A DNA stretch of 64,000 nt from Lysobacter_K sp043738095. Lineage in GTDB: Bacteria > Pseudomonadota > Gammaproteobacteria > Xanthomonadales > Xanthomonadaceae. The stretch lies in the NCBI GenBank assembly GCA_043738095.1, contig JAYSZI010000067.1, forward strand, positions 1 to 64,000, written 5' to 3'. The translations under genes were made by a program, and so were the position numbers. Shown here piece by piece: positions 43,512 to 52,455 of this stretch (positions within the stretch are counted from its first letter, which is position 1; each line of letters begins with the position of its first letter). A model generated the notes under the pieces. That model was not told the DNA's origin and made no database searches. It worked only from the letters and a program-made list of their open reading frames with translations.

Positions 43512-46500
43512 TGGGCGCACAAAATCGAGGCGACAAGACTGGAGAGCTCTTTCCCTATTCGACTCTTACCGCAACCTGATGCACCCTCCGAAAGCGACAT
43601 GGCCGTTTTCATTGAGAGCCCTACCTTCGCGCCCGCTATGTTCCCGTTTATTTCTGCACTTCTCTGCGGCCAATTTCCTTTTGTGGTCCACTGTTGGAGA
43701 TCTTTGAGAGTCCCTAGAATTGCAATAGAGGCATCCCCCGTCATAAGGTAGCCGCCAGCTGCCGCATACACATGGCGACCGACAGCGACTCCCTGACCAC
43801 CACCCACAAGCTGTTGCTTGAAGCCATCTGTGCTAGACAGCGGTACGCGATTTGCCCAAGCATCATTGTGCATCTGATTACCCAATGCCTCCGGAAGAAC
43901 CGCAGACATAGCCATGCTTGCTAAGTTTTGGGCGAACTCCAGACAGGCAGTCAAGCCCAAAGAATCAATCCGATTTACTGGATTACTGCTGGTATAGGCA
44001 TATGTATTGAGCCCGCCTGCCAATCCAATCGGATCGGACTGCGTATACCGCCCAGTAGTAGGATCGTAATCGCGGAACCCGTTGTGCCAGTTGCCGCTCT
44101 CGCCATCGTAGTACTGCCCAGGGAATCCGATGTTCAGGCCGCCTATGCCGTCTGCCACCACAGTGCGGCCGTAAGACGTGTTAGCAGCGCGCCACACCGC
44201 GCCTTGGCTGGCATTGCTCACTACCTCCGGTCGGCCCAGATGATCCGTGTGGACATAATTCAAGCTGCCATTGCGCACCAGACCCACAAGCTGGCCCTCC
44301 AGCCACAGGTAGGTGGTCCAGGTGCCATTGGGGGCCACTTCGCCCAGCAGTTGGTTCTGGCCGCCATACAGATACCGCGTGCCCCCGGCGCTCGCACTCC
44401 ACTTACCAATACGTTGACCGAGGGCGTTGTACTCGTATGAGGTAACGACCCCGTCGACGCTGACGCTGCGCAGCCGGTTGAACGCGTCATAGGAAAAGCC
44501 TCTTGCGCCGCGCGTCCCTGATTCGTTGATCTGATTACCGCGGGCGTCGTACCCGAAGTTGCGCGTCTCCGCCCCCGTTATCCCGGTCAGCCGCTGGCCA
44601 GGCCCCGCATAGGCGTAGGCCAGACTGGCGTTGCCGTTGACGGAGTCCTGCTTGGTGCGTGCAGTGCGGTTGCCGGTGGCGTCGAAGCTGTCGCTGATGC
44701 TCAGCGTGTTGCTTTGGGTGATGGTGGACCCCAGCCGCGACAGAGCGTCGTAGCCGAAGTTGTGGTCATAGCTGCGGTTGGCGCCGTTGACATAGCTGGT
44801 GATGTTGTTGTTTGCGTTGAACGCGTGATACAGCCCCTGCAAGTTGGGGGTTTCAATGTTAGCCAACCGGCCGTCCAAGTCCCAATCCAGGGTGCGTGAG
44901 GCGCCGTTGCCGAAGGTCCAGTTGGCAATAGGGCCGAACGGCTGGCGCTTGATGTTCCCCACCACAGTCTGGCTGACGCCGTTGACGGTCGCCGTCATGG
45001 TCGTCAACTTGCCGCTGTGGTAACCGTAGCCTGCGCTTACGCCGCTGGGGTAGCTGATCCCGGTCAACCGGCCCATACCGTCGTAAGCGTAACCAGTGAC
45101 ATCGTCAGTGTTTGAGCCGAATCCGTAGTAGATATCGCGGCGGGTCGCCAGCTGGCCTTGTGGGGTGTAACCAAAATTCGACCAGTTCTCGAAGGCTCCT
45201 GGTGACCAGAAGCTGTAGACACCGCACAACTGCCCCTTGCCGTTGGCACACCAGTCGTAGCTGTAGGTGCGCGACCGCGTGCCATCGCCAACCAGCTTCG
45301 TTCGGCCCAGTTCGTCGTACTCGTACTGCAGCGCTACACCATCGGCACGAGTCATCCGCATTAATTGCCCGGCAGCGTTGTATTGGTATTGGGTGGTTCC
45401 GGTATCGGGGCTGGATTGCGCCCAGAGTTGACCGAAGCCATCGTAAACATAACTAGTCACCCGTCCCTGCGGATCGGTTACCTGGGTCAGACGGCCGCCG
45501 AGGTCATAGGCAAACCCGGTGATGCCGCCATGCGGGTCGGTGGTGCGCACCAGCCGATCCAGCGCATCGTAGACCATCGTGGTAACACGTCCGAGAGAGT
45601 CAGAGGTTGAGCCGACATTCCCATTGTTGTCGTAGTAATAAGCGAAATGTTGACCGTTGTTACCCAAACCTACGCGCAAACGACCAAGTTCGTCGTAGGC
45701 CGCGATGCCCGCGCGCTTCAGCGTAGAGGACACTACCCATTCGTCGTAATAGTCGGGCTCAGCACAAGTGGCTGGAGAGGCCCCTCTTGGCTGAAGGCAG
45801 CGGAAACGGCTCACGTATTGACCAGAGCGGACGCGATCCTCACTGCGCAGCGTGTTGCCCATCAGGTCATAGGTGCTGACCTGCTCTTCTTCCATCGGAT
45901 CGTCGATGACAGTCCCGTTCGCCGCGCGCCATGTGCGCAGCAGCCTGCCCGAGCTGCTACTTTCAAACGTAACGATGGAGCCGTCCGGAGACGTCACCGT
46001 GGCTAGCGCCCCTCGAATGTCGTACGTGTACGCGGTGTCTGACGCGACCCCATCTCGCCAGGACCTAGCGAGGAGCACGCGACCCTCCGCATCGTAGGTG
46101 TAATCCGTCACGTCTCCGTTGACGCCCACCAGGCGGCCCGGCAACCCTAATCCATTGTGCCCCGAGCTGGACACGATATGGCCAAGTCCATTTTGTTCAG
46201 AAGTAAGATTGCCGTAAGAGTCAAAACGGGTAACTACGGCATCTTGGCTGCCTGCTATGGGCCCATCAACCGTCACTGCGGCAAGCATGAGATTATCGTG
46301 AAGGGTATATGCGTAAGTGGTTACTCGGGCTTGGTTAGGCACGCCATTGGCGGAAAGATTGACCTCGGTGACCGCCGTTACACGGTTGTCCGAACTGTAG
46401 GTATAGCTGACACGGCTGTAACCAACCATAGTGAGACTTTCTAGCAGATTCTTACTGTTCCACACGAATTCTAACGTTCGCGCGTAGGGCGTTCCGGCGG

Positions 46501-47911
46501 CTTCGACTTTACGGAGTAACTGCCCCTTTTCGTTGTAATCATTATTAGTAACGTTTCCGTTGAAGTCGGATTGAATGTCTGGGTAGCCGTTTAAGTCGTA
46601 TGTCACTTCCCTATAGGCCGCACTGCAATATTCACTCGCGCTCATCGCCGAACTGACAAATTTACCATTTAGGTACTTAGTTTCCGTGCGATGACCAAGC
46701 GGATTAGTCACGAAAGCTGACATCAGCCCAGCGTCACCTAAAACATAGCTAACACTAACCTTATCCTGTCCGTTGTGCTCGGTGCTGGTTGCGTAGCCGT
46801 TATAGTCATACGTAAATTGGGAGTACCGCACGCCATTGAAAGATTTACCAGTTAACGCTCCGGGGTCACTATCCTCATAGTGGTACGAAATAGTTCTACT
46901 GGCGGGCGTGGACGTGGCAGTGAGCCGATGCATCCCCGTACCGAAGTGATCCGGATTGTAGGCATACCCATAATAGGCGCCGGAGGGGTCGCGTACCGCC
47001 GTCAACTGGGAATTAGTCCACACGAGATCAATATATCGACCGGACGTATGAGTAACGCGGGTTGGATAAGTACCGTTATAATTGAACGTCCACCCTATGC
47101 CCTGCTCATTTGCAATCGCGGCCACATACCCGGCAGACGAATAATTTTCGACCTCGTGCTTCTCTCCATAAAGGGTAAAGCTGCCGTCAGCGCGCTGAAC
47201 GATTCTAGAAATTGGGCTGGCTTTGTCCTCATAGAAAATGCCGTCCTCTGCCCTTATATATTTCACCGACCGTCCATCGGGACGCCATGCGAAAATCTCC
47301 GTATTGGCTCCGATTCCACACGTACCACCACCTGGCATCGGATAGCAGGCGTTCACGTCGAGTGATCCGAAAGATAATTTGTAGTCGAGATTGCTAACCC
47401 AGTGCTTGCCAAACACGCCGACACCCGTCCAAAAGTGGTTGTAGGTGCGATTCAGATGTAGCCCCATCTCACCAGATGAACTGAAATCAAGTTCGGGTTC
47501 GATTTTGTTTCCCGTGGAGGGAATGATCGGATTCCCCACCACGCCCCCCTGCTTGCATGGGTTTGGTGGCTTGTCGTCGGGATTCTTTGGTACGGGGCTA
47601 CTCGGTACATCACCCTCATTGGGCGACACCCACTCATCGCTATAGTTGCCGGTATCATAGAAGTCATACCCACCGCCGCCCCTTCCACCCCAGGAGGGAA
47701 ATGAAGGTCGAAAAGCCGTTGATTGCGTTCCACCGATATTAGTTGGATTCCACTTTTGGGCCGCTGCCAAGTCATCCGCGCGCTTGTCTGCCGAAACGAC
47801 CATGGGAGTCGCCAGGCCCGCTATGAGCAGCAACATAGTTACCGCGGAATTTAGATTTGTTCGGGCCAGGGGCGACAGTTCACACCCGATTACGGGGGGC
47901 TTAGATTGCAT
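43508..47911 (-). CDS. Rhs-repeat polymorphic toxin-like protein
   Basis: 1467 aa from ATG 47911. An N-terminal hydrophobic stretch (AVTMLLLIAGLATPMVVSA) suggests Sec export. A DUF6531-type start (NPIIPSTGNKIEPELDF, GLHLNRTYNH) leads into some 25 YD/RHS repeats (for example GRVTSYVYDGFGQLW, YQYNAAGQLMRMTRADG) and ends in the Rhs core signature YDPTTGRYTQSDPIGLAGG...NPVNRID. After the core ~130 residues form the variable C-terminal domain (NQMHNDAWANRVPLSSTDG, GRHVYAAAGGYLMTGDA, GNWPQRSAEINGNIAGAK), whose family I cannot name; it is the presumed toxin. Its first 11 nt overlap the Fic gene and its stop overlaps the lipoprotein start. Confidence 0.9.
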   Translation of the reverse strand: MQSKPPVIGCELSPLARTNLNSAVTMLLLIAGLATPMVVSADKRADDLAAAQKWNPTNIGGTQSTAFRPSFPSWGGRGGGGYDFYDTGNYSDEWVSPNEGDVPSSPVPKNPDDKPPNPCKQGGVVGNPIIPSTGNKIEPELDFSSSGEMGLHLNRTYNHFWTGVGVFGKHWVSNLDYKLSFGSLDVNACYPMPGGGTCGIGANTEIFAWRPDGRSVKYIRAEDGIFYEDKASPISRIVQRADGSFTLYGEKHEVENYSSAGYVAAIANEQGIGWTFNYNGTYPTRVTHTSGRYIDLVWTNSQLTAVRDPSGAYYGYAYNPDHFGTGMHRLTATSTPASRTISYHYEDSDPGALTGKSFNGVRYSQFTYDYNGYATSTEHNGQDKVSVSYVLGDAGLMSAFVTNPLGHRTETKYLNGKFVSSAMSASEYCSAAYREVTYDLNGYPDIQSDFNGNVTNNDYNEKGQLLRKVEAAGTPYARTLEFVWNSKNLLESLTMVGYSRVSYTYSSDNRVTAVTEVNLSANGVPNQARVTTYAYTLHDNLMLAAVTVDGPIAGSQDAVVTRFDSYGNLTSEQNGLGHIVSSSGHNGLGLPGRLVGVNGDVTDYTYDAEGRVLLARSWRDGVASDTAYTYDIRGALATVTSPDGSIVTFESSSSGRLLRTWRAANGTVIDDPMEEEQVSTYDLMGNTLRSEDRVRSGQYVSRFRCLQPRGASPATCAEPDYYDEWVVSSTLKRAGIAAYDELGRLRVGLGNNGQHFAYYYDNNGNVGSTSDSLGRVTTMVYDALDRLVRTTDPHGGITGFAYDLGGRLTQVTDPQGRVTSYVYDGFGQLWAQSSPDTGTTQYQYNAAGQLMRMTRADGVALQYEYDELGRTKLVGDGTRSRTYSYDWCANGKGQLCGVYSFWSPGAFENWSNFGYTPQGQLATRRDIYYGFGSNTDDVTGYAYDGMGRLTGISYPSGVSAGYGYHSGKLTTMTATVNGVSQTVVGNIKRQPFGPIANWTFGNGASRTLDWDLDGRLANIETPNLQGLYHAFNANNNITSYVNGANRSYDHNFGYDALSRLGSTITQSNTLSISDSFDATGNRTARTKQDSVNGNASLAYAYAGPGQRLTGITGAETRNFGYDARGNQINESGTRGARGFSYDAFNRLRSVSVDGVVTSYEYNALGQRIGKWSASAGGTRYLYGGQNQLLGEVAPNGTWTTYLWLEGQLVGLVRNGSLNYVHTDHLGRPEVVSNASQGAVWRAANTSYGRTVVADGIGGLNIGFPGQYYDGESGNWHNGFRDYDPTTGRYTQSDPIGLAGGLNTYAYTSSNPVNRIDSLGLTACLEFAQNLASMAMSAVLPEALGNQMHNDAWANRVPLSSTDGFKQQLVGGGQGVAVGRHVYAAAGGYLMTGDASIAILGTLKDLQQWTTKGNWPQRSAEINGNIAGAKVGLSMKTAMSLSEGASGCGKSRIGKELSSLVASILCAQ

Positions 47912-49019
47912 AAGAGTTTCCGGATTCAAATAATTGGGTTTTTGACAGGTAAATAGCGCGGTCGACCGCCGCTAGTAACGGTTCGACTTTTAAGCAAGAT
48001 CGGTCATAAATCGCATTGCCTTCTGATCCGGCCACTATCTGCTCAATGAGGCCGTCTGCGGCGCGCACGGACAAGCTCCCCGCGGACCTCAGCGCTACGA
48101 GCGATATCTCGCCAGTCGAGTACAGCACCCTTAGGACCGAATCCCCGCTGGTCCGGCTGCGCATGGCTTTGCGCAGGAGGTAGGTAATGTTGTGTGTGTC
48201 CTGGAACAGATTCGCTTCAGTCATATGACCGAGGAGTAGTCGTTCAAATTGCAGTGAGGCGGTGAGAAACCGCCGCAAGCCGAAGGCCCTCGTGTTCGGC
48301 CACACCTCACGGACTAAGTCATCTTTACAGGCGCTTAGAAAGGCTACCGCCAGAGTGGCAATCAAAGGGCTACCCAACCGCGAACCCACATGCGCCGCCA
48401 CCAATCTTGACCACCGCCCATTACCGTCAAGAAAGGGATGTGCGTGCAAGGCGTAATAGCCAGCCACAGCGGCCCCCACTGCCGGGTCAATATCAACGTC
48501 GAATGTGCGAATGACTTGGACTAGGTCGTCTACGAGGGCTGGAACCTCCGAATAGGGCGCGAAGACAAACTGATTTCCGTGGGGTTGGTTACCCACAGAA
48601 AAAACAATCTGCTCCCTTATAGCCTTGTTCCGCGCTGATATTGAGCCGGCGAGTGCCACGAGGTCGTTCACGCTCTGGGGTTTGAGCCCGCCGAGAATAA
48701 TCTGACTGAGTCGTTGGGCCTGCGGGATATCCACCTGCTTTGGGCGACCCCGACGGGCAATCGCGCGAACCAGAACAAGGGCGGCGTCGCGGTGGCTGGC
48801 GTCATCGGGCAATTCCACCCTCGAGGTATTGGCACGCTGCCCGCACCGCAGCAACAGATCGCCCAATCCATCGGGCGTGAAATAAGTCAACGTCTGACCG
48901 CTCACCGCCGAATGCGCATAATCGGCCCGTCCCGTAGGACGGTCGATTGGCGATGGCTGAGGCCAGAGCTTGGCGGAGTGGACACGCCCGTCGTCGCCGT
49001 TTTCTAGATTGAGCAACAA
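47901..49019 (-). CDS. Fic-domain protein (AMPylase-type) upstream of Rhs
   Basis: About 372 aa from TTG 49019 (TTG 49022 is the alternative; no ATG or GTG is available before the Fic core). The Fic motif AHPFLDGNGRWSRL (HPFxxGNGRxxR) near residues 193-206 is complete. FVFAPYSEVPALVDDL before it fits the beta-hairpin flap. The C-terminal ~100 residues contain a probable winged-helix (LRVLYSTGEISLVALRSAGSLSVRAADGLIEQI). Fic enzymes transfer AMP or related groups from nucleotides to hydroxyls of target proteins. I see no clear S/TxxxE(G/N) inhibitory helix. Its last 11 nt contain the Rhs start codon, so the genes are translationally linked. Confidence 0.85.
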   Translation of the reverse strand: MLLNLENGDDGRVHSAKLWPQPSPIDRPTGRADYAHSAVSGQTLTYFTPDGLGDLLLRCGQRANTSRVELPDDASHRDAALVLVRAIARRGRPKQVDIPQAQRLSQIILGGLKPQSVNDLVALAGSISARNKAIREQIVFSVGNQPHGNQFVFAPYSEVPALVDDLVQVIRTFDVDIDPAVGAAVAGYYALHAHPFLDGNGRWSRLVAAHVGSRLGSPLIATLAVAFLSACKDDLVREVWPNTRAFGLRRFLTASLQFERLLLGHMTEANLFQDTHNITYLLRKAMRSRTSGDSVLRVLYSTGEISLVALRSAGSLSVRAADGLIEQIVAGSEGNAIYDRSCLKVEPLLAAVDRAIYLSKTQLFESGNSYAI

Positions 49020-49022
49020 ACT

Positions 49023-49492
49023 ATTCCCACTAATTCTTTAAGTACACCGGCTCCCCTGCTGACGGACTAACCAGCGCTTTTGAACTTGCCAGATGGGGCC
49101 ATTCTGACCATCACTTGTTCCGCACCACTCATGCCGACCATTCGATACGTAGTCAGGTGCAAGCAGTCTGCACTGCCGCCGACAGAGCAACGAAAAACAA
49201 CGGGTTGCGTGTGGCTAGCGACTAGATCTTTCGTGTTCGGCGGCGGCAAACGGAAGGCCCTGAGACGGGCTGCTCCCCATGCGGCTGCCCTTCAGCCTAC
49301 ACGCAGGCTAACACGCTGCAGTCTCTCGCGGACCGAGCGACACTTCTTTAGTGCCAAGCTCCGCTGACGCGACGCCCGCAAACAGTAGAAGTTTGGGCGA
49401 AACCACGTCGGCGGGGTCTTAGCCGATTGCCTGGTGCGCCACCGAGCGATGCGCGAGGTTGGCCTCTCGCGCTCGACCTGTTTCCGGTTCTG
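49023..49492. other. gene-free stretch upstream of the Fic operon
   Basis: No supported gene; short plus-strand frames from 49080 have shuffled compositions. The minus-strand promoter of Fic-Rhs-lipoprotein should lie between 49023 and about 49200. Confidence 0.45.
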
Positions 49493-49858
49493 CCCGCCAA
49501 AACCATGTGCACCGCCGGATATCAAAAATTGATACCGGCTCAGGAGGGGAATTCCCAATCGATCCATCTCTTGCTTGTAGTAGCCGATGATTCCGGGCTC
49601 TTGGCCGTACTTGAAGATCCAAGCTTAGCGCTTGCGCCCGAGTCCACCTGGTCGCCGTACTTGGTCCGCGGGAACGTCGTGAGTTCCTGCCCCTTGGTGG
49701 GTAACCAGGCGGTGTCCTTGGGTAAGTGAACGAAGCAGTTCTCGATCATCGCCGTCTGAGCTGCCATGCGCATGATCTTGTCTTCTTCGGGCTTGATCCC
49801 CTTAGCCTGACTTAGGTTGTCGCGGACCAGTTGCTGGACCAGCTGCGTTCCTTTTCCG
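49493..49858 (-). pseudogene. phage terminase large-subunit C-terminal relic
   Basis: One frame reads GKGTQLVQQLVRDNLSQAKG, EDKIMRMAAQTAMIENCFVH, ELTTFPRTKYGDQVDS, the nuclease-end signature of TerL. Near 49630 it shifts by one base into AWIFKYGQEPGIIGYYKQEM, DRLGIPLLSRYQFLIS. The ATPase half is absent. This is a scar of a lost prophage. Confidence 0.7.
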
Positions 49859-49863
49859 CTGCG

Positions 49864-50274
49864 TAAAATTCAAAACTATGTTTCGCCACGCCTCAAACAA
49901 TTCACTGCCGGGGGACGGGGGGTGCCAGGCGTCCAACGGCCACTTCCGATCCAAAAAAGCTTCCCGTCATGCGTCCGTGCGAGCGCGAGGGATGACTCCT
50001 CGTTCTCAAACACCAAGCCAAGCTGAATTCTGCGGTGCTATTAGTTGGATGCCTGAAGCCCCCAGTAGAGCGCTTTCTGCGTAGTGGTTCCGTTCTTTCT
50101 ACGCATACATATCCCGAATAGTCCAAATGACTATGTCAAGTGCATTGGTCGATGCATGCCAACGCGGGAAAGCCATGCTGATCGCATTTTCGATGTCCGC
50201 TACCCGAGGCTGGCGAGCCTGAGCAATGTAGCCGTGCGCCAATTCAAGGCTGCCCATAACGAGGACGGAATTTA
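49864..50274. other. gene-free stretch with a small inverted repeat
   Basis: No gene seen. ATAGTC-CAAAT-GACTAT at 50118-50134 is a perfect 6-bp inverted repeat 141 nt before the membrane-protein start and may be an operator or chance. Confidence 0.4.
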
Positions 50275-51357
50275 ATGAGTACTGATACCCCTAGGCTCGA
50301 ATCGCGCGTGCTGACCGCAGCTCACTCTGTTTTGTGGGTAGGCAGCCTATTTGGCGGAGGGCTGTTGTTTTTGCATTTCTTGATGATTGGATATCTGCCA
50401 CGTTTTGACCTACCCAGCGTCATGGGCGTTATCGCGGGCGTAGCCGGGCTTGGACTGGTGCTTCTGGTTCTGGTCGTTGTGTTGCTACTTCTACCAGGAG
50501 CTGCAGCTATATTTTTTGCGGATAGCGGTGCGATTCAAACCGTTCCCATAGCAACCACCCAATCCCCACTAACCGATGCCGAGCAGGTGAAAGCGCGGCG
50601 AGCGTTGCTAACACTTGTGATGGGAGCGGGAATAGCTGCCTCAATTCTGGCCGTGGTCATAGCGCAGGAGTTGTACGTGGTTGGGTACTGGCTTGTCAGC
50701 GCCGCAGCGCTTTTCATGCTCGCGGTGCTATTTATCGCGCAAATATGGAAGAAGGCGCTGCCTGCAGCCGGCTGGTGGTGGCCTGTGTCGTTTCATGCCG
50801 TCGCATATCTGTTTTGGTGGACGTGGTCGGTCCTGACGTTGAGTGTATTTCAGGCATCGATGCCCGCTTTAGAGCACTCTTGGCTGCCAGTGCTCTGGTT
50901 GGGAACGATAGCGCTCACAATTCATTGCGTGATGTACGCAACCGAAGGAGCACCGCGCAAGCTACGCGTTGCGGTAGTCGGTGCGTTAGTGCTCTGCGCA
51001 TTTGTTTCCTCCAGCTTAGCGTCGTCCTCTCTAGGGACTGTGGTGCGCTTTTTTCAGCTGGGCATGATCGAACGTGCCCAGCTTTTGGTTACTTCGAACG
51101 GCTGCGCAATCGTGAAAGCGGCTAACACCAGCATTGTTTGCCAAGCTGCTACCGGCGGCAAGAATCCAGTATTCCGCGTTGGGCCGGTGGACATCGTCAC
51201 CCGGGTCGGGGCAGATACGCTGATCACCCCTGTTGGTGGACTAGCTGATCGCAGCCTACCTCGCTTCACTGTCCCCAATGCCGATGTAATGAGTTTTATC
51301 ATCGCGCCAAAGTCCAAATCGGTGCCACCCTCTAAGAATCGCGCTCCGGGTTCCTAG
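50275..51357 (+). CDS. multi-pass membrane protein of unknown family
   Basis: 360 aa. About seven hydrophobic helices fill residues 15-270 (SVLWVGSLFGGGLLFLHFLMI, VMGVIAGVAGLGLVLLVLVVVLLLLPGAAAIFF, LTLVMGAGIAASILAVVIA, YWLVSAAALFMLAVLFIAQIW and more). A ~90-residue soluble C-terminal tail (LLVTSNGCAIVKAANTSIVC, FRVGPVDIVTRVGADTLITP) follows, ending in a Pro/Lys-rich end. The last TM before the tail suggests an exported or cytosolic small beta domain. I recognise no family. It is isolated between a prophage scar and a broken TA pair. Confidence 0.7.
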   Translation: MSTDTPRLESRVLTAAHSVLWVGSLFGGGLLFLHFLMIGYLPRFDLPSVMGVIAGVAGLGLVLLVLVVVLLLLPGAAAIFFADSGAIQTVPIATTQSPLTDAEQVKARRALLTLVMGAGIAASILAVVIAQELYVVGYWLVSAAALFMLAVLFIAQIWKKALPAAGWWWPVSFHAVAYLFWWTWSVLTLSVFQASMPALEHSWLPVLWLGTIALTIHCVMYATEGAPRKLRVAVVGALVLCAFVSSSLASSSLGTVVRFFQLGMIERAQLLVTSNGCAIVKAANTSIVCQAATGGKNPVFRVGPVDIVTRVGADTLITPVGGLADRSLPRFTVPNADVMSFIIAPKSKSVPPSKNRAPGS

Positions 51358-51562
51358 TCTTGTGCACGTGCCGAGTCTGCGAGACCCAGGAACCAATTGG
51401 TCTTTGGCCCCTATCGGACGCCAAGCGCACGACAAGCTGGACGCAAAGGTGCTGCTGCCAGAGCGACGTAAAACCCATCCAGTACGCCAAGGCTTGACCA
51501 CCAATCAACATCACGTCGAGCGACGCGCGCGCCAATACCCGTTGGACGAGCTCAGGAGGCAT
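51332..51562 (-). pseudogene. truncated nucleotidyltransferase-like toxin
   Basis: ATG 51562 opens MPPELVQRVLARASLDVMLIG followed by GQALAYWMGFTSLW, the start of a DUF6036/AbiEii-like nucleotidyltransferase fold. After about 35 residues the similarity ends and the frame runs to a stop at 51332 without the catalytic GS...DxD motif. It lies 28 nt downstream of the frameshifted antitoxin remnant, the usual TA order. Confidence 0.5.
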
Positions 51563-51590
51563 GTAGGCTTCGCTTTCCCGCCTCACCGGT

Positions 51591-51895
51591 TCAGCTCTTC
51601 CGGTATTTGGGCGGGAAGACCGGCTGGCTCTGGCGAGCCATCGAACGCGAAATGAAATGCAGGGAATCGGCGCTGCGCCTGCCACTTAGAACATCGAGCG
51701 TATCCAGCTTTCGGGTCATGGCCACAGCAGCATCAAGCGCGCTTACGATGCCCTGCGCCGCATCCAAGCTGCCTACAGCCGCGATCCCGCGCTTGGCCCA
51801 GTGCTCCAACTGCTGGCGATGCTGCGATCTTGCAGCCTGGACTCTAGCTGGGCCAAAGCGTAGAGCTCATAGGAGATACGGACATTCTTCGCCAT
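51591..51895 (-). pseudogene. ParD-like antitoxin, frameshifted
   Basis: ATG 51895 reads MAKNVRISYELYALAQLESR followed by LQDRSIA. After a missing base near 51812 the rest continues in another frame as QLEHWAKRGIAAVGSLDAAQ, ending at 51591. Together they rebuild a ParD-like antitoxin (VRIS...RSIA.QLEHWA). With the truncated nucleotidyltransferase downstream this is a decayed TA module. Confidence 0.6.
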
Positions 51896-52063
51896 GCGCG
51901 GAGTATGTGGTAATTTTCCACATCTTATGCAACTTGATCACTAGACAACGGAAACACGTCACCGGACTACGTATCGGATGCGGCCGTGATCTGGAGTTGC
52001 ACCACCGCATCCGCCAAAAAAACTCCAACTGCGATCCGAATCCAATCGTGGACGTTTAGTGAG

Positions 52064-52300
52064 ATGAGTGACGACACAGTGTTCATAGGTTATGGCGGCG
52101 GACTCATTGCCATGGGCGACGGAAGAACGTGGGGCGCGCCCACGCCGGAAGAATTGATCGCGAAGCTCGATGCCGAGAGTATTGCCCGGTCGCGGCTGTA
52201 CCTGATCGTGGCCGACGACCTCTGCTGCCCCGACCATGCGCTAAGTGCCCGCGATGAGGCGGCATTCGTGGCGTTGCTAGGCGACGATGTCCAGCGCTGA
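52064..52300 (+). CDS. hypothetical 78-aa protein
   Basis: MSDDTVFIGYGGGLIAMGDG then RTWGAPTPEELIAKLDAESI and LYLIVADDLCCPDHALSARD: a coherent small soluble protein of balanced composition with a Gly-rich loop and two Cys. SD-like GTGAG lies just upstream of ATG. I do not recognise the family. Unlike neighbouring frames it is intact. It sits between the broken TA pair and the presumed transposon end. Confidence 0.5.
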   Translation: MSDDTVFIGYGGGLIAMGDGRTWGAPTPEELIAKLDAESIARSRLYLIVADDLCCPDHALSARDEAAFVALLGDDVQR

Positions 52301-52455
52301 TTTTGATGGCCATCACCCGCCTTCTCCTCGATACCGGATGGGCGGACGCGACGATCAGAGTTAGTCAGCCTGGCTGTCAACTTCACAACTCAATAGAGCC
52401 AGTATTATTCACCGGTCCTGTTAGTCATCACTCGCAGAGGAATCGCAGCAGGCCA
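52301..52455. other. 3' flank of tniQ, possible transposon terminus
   Basis: Two related words occur here, AGTTAGTCAGCC (52360s) and TGTTAGTCATCA (52420s), in direct orientation, which could be TnsB-type binding sites. I could not match them at the TnsA side, so no terminus is assigned. Confidence 0.25.

Noticed and set aside
52301..52455. Transposon end beside tniQ
   Set aside because: Only two short related words and no matching inverted set near tnsA; insufficient to assign a terminus.
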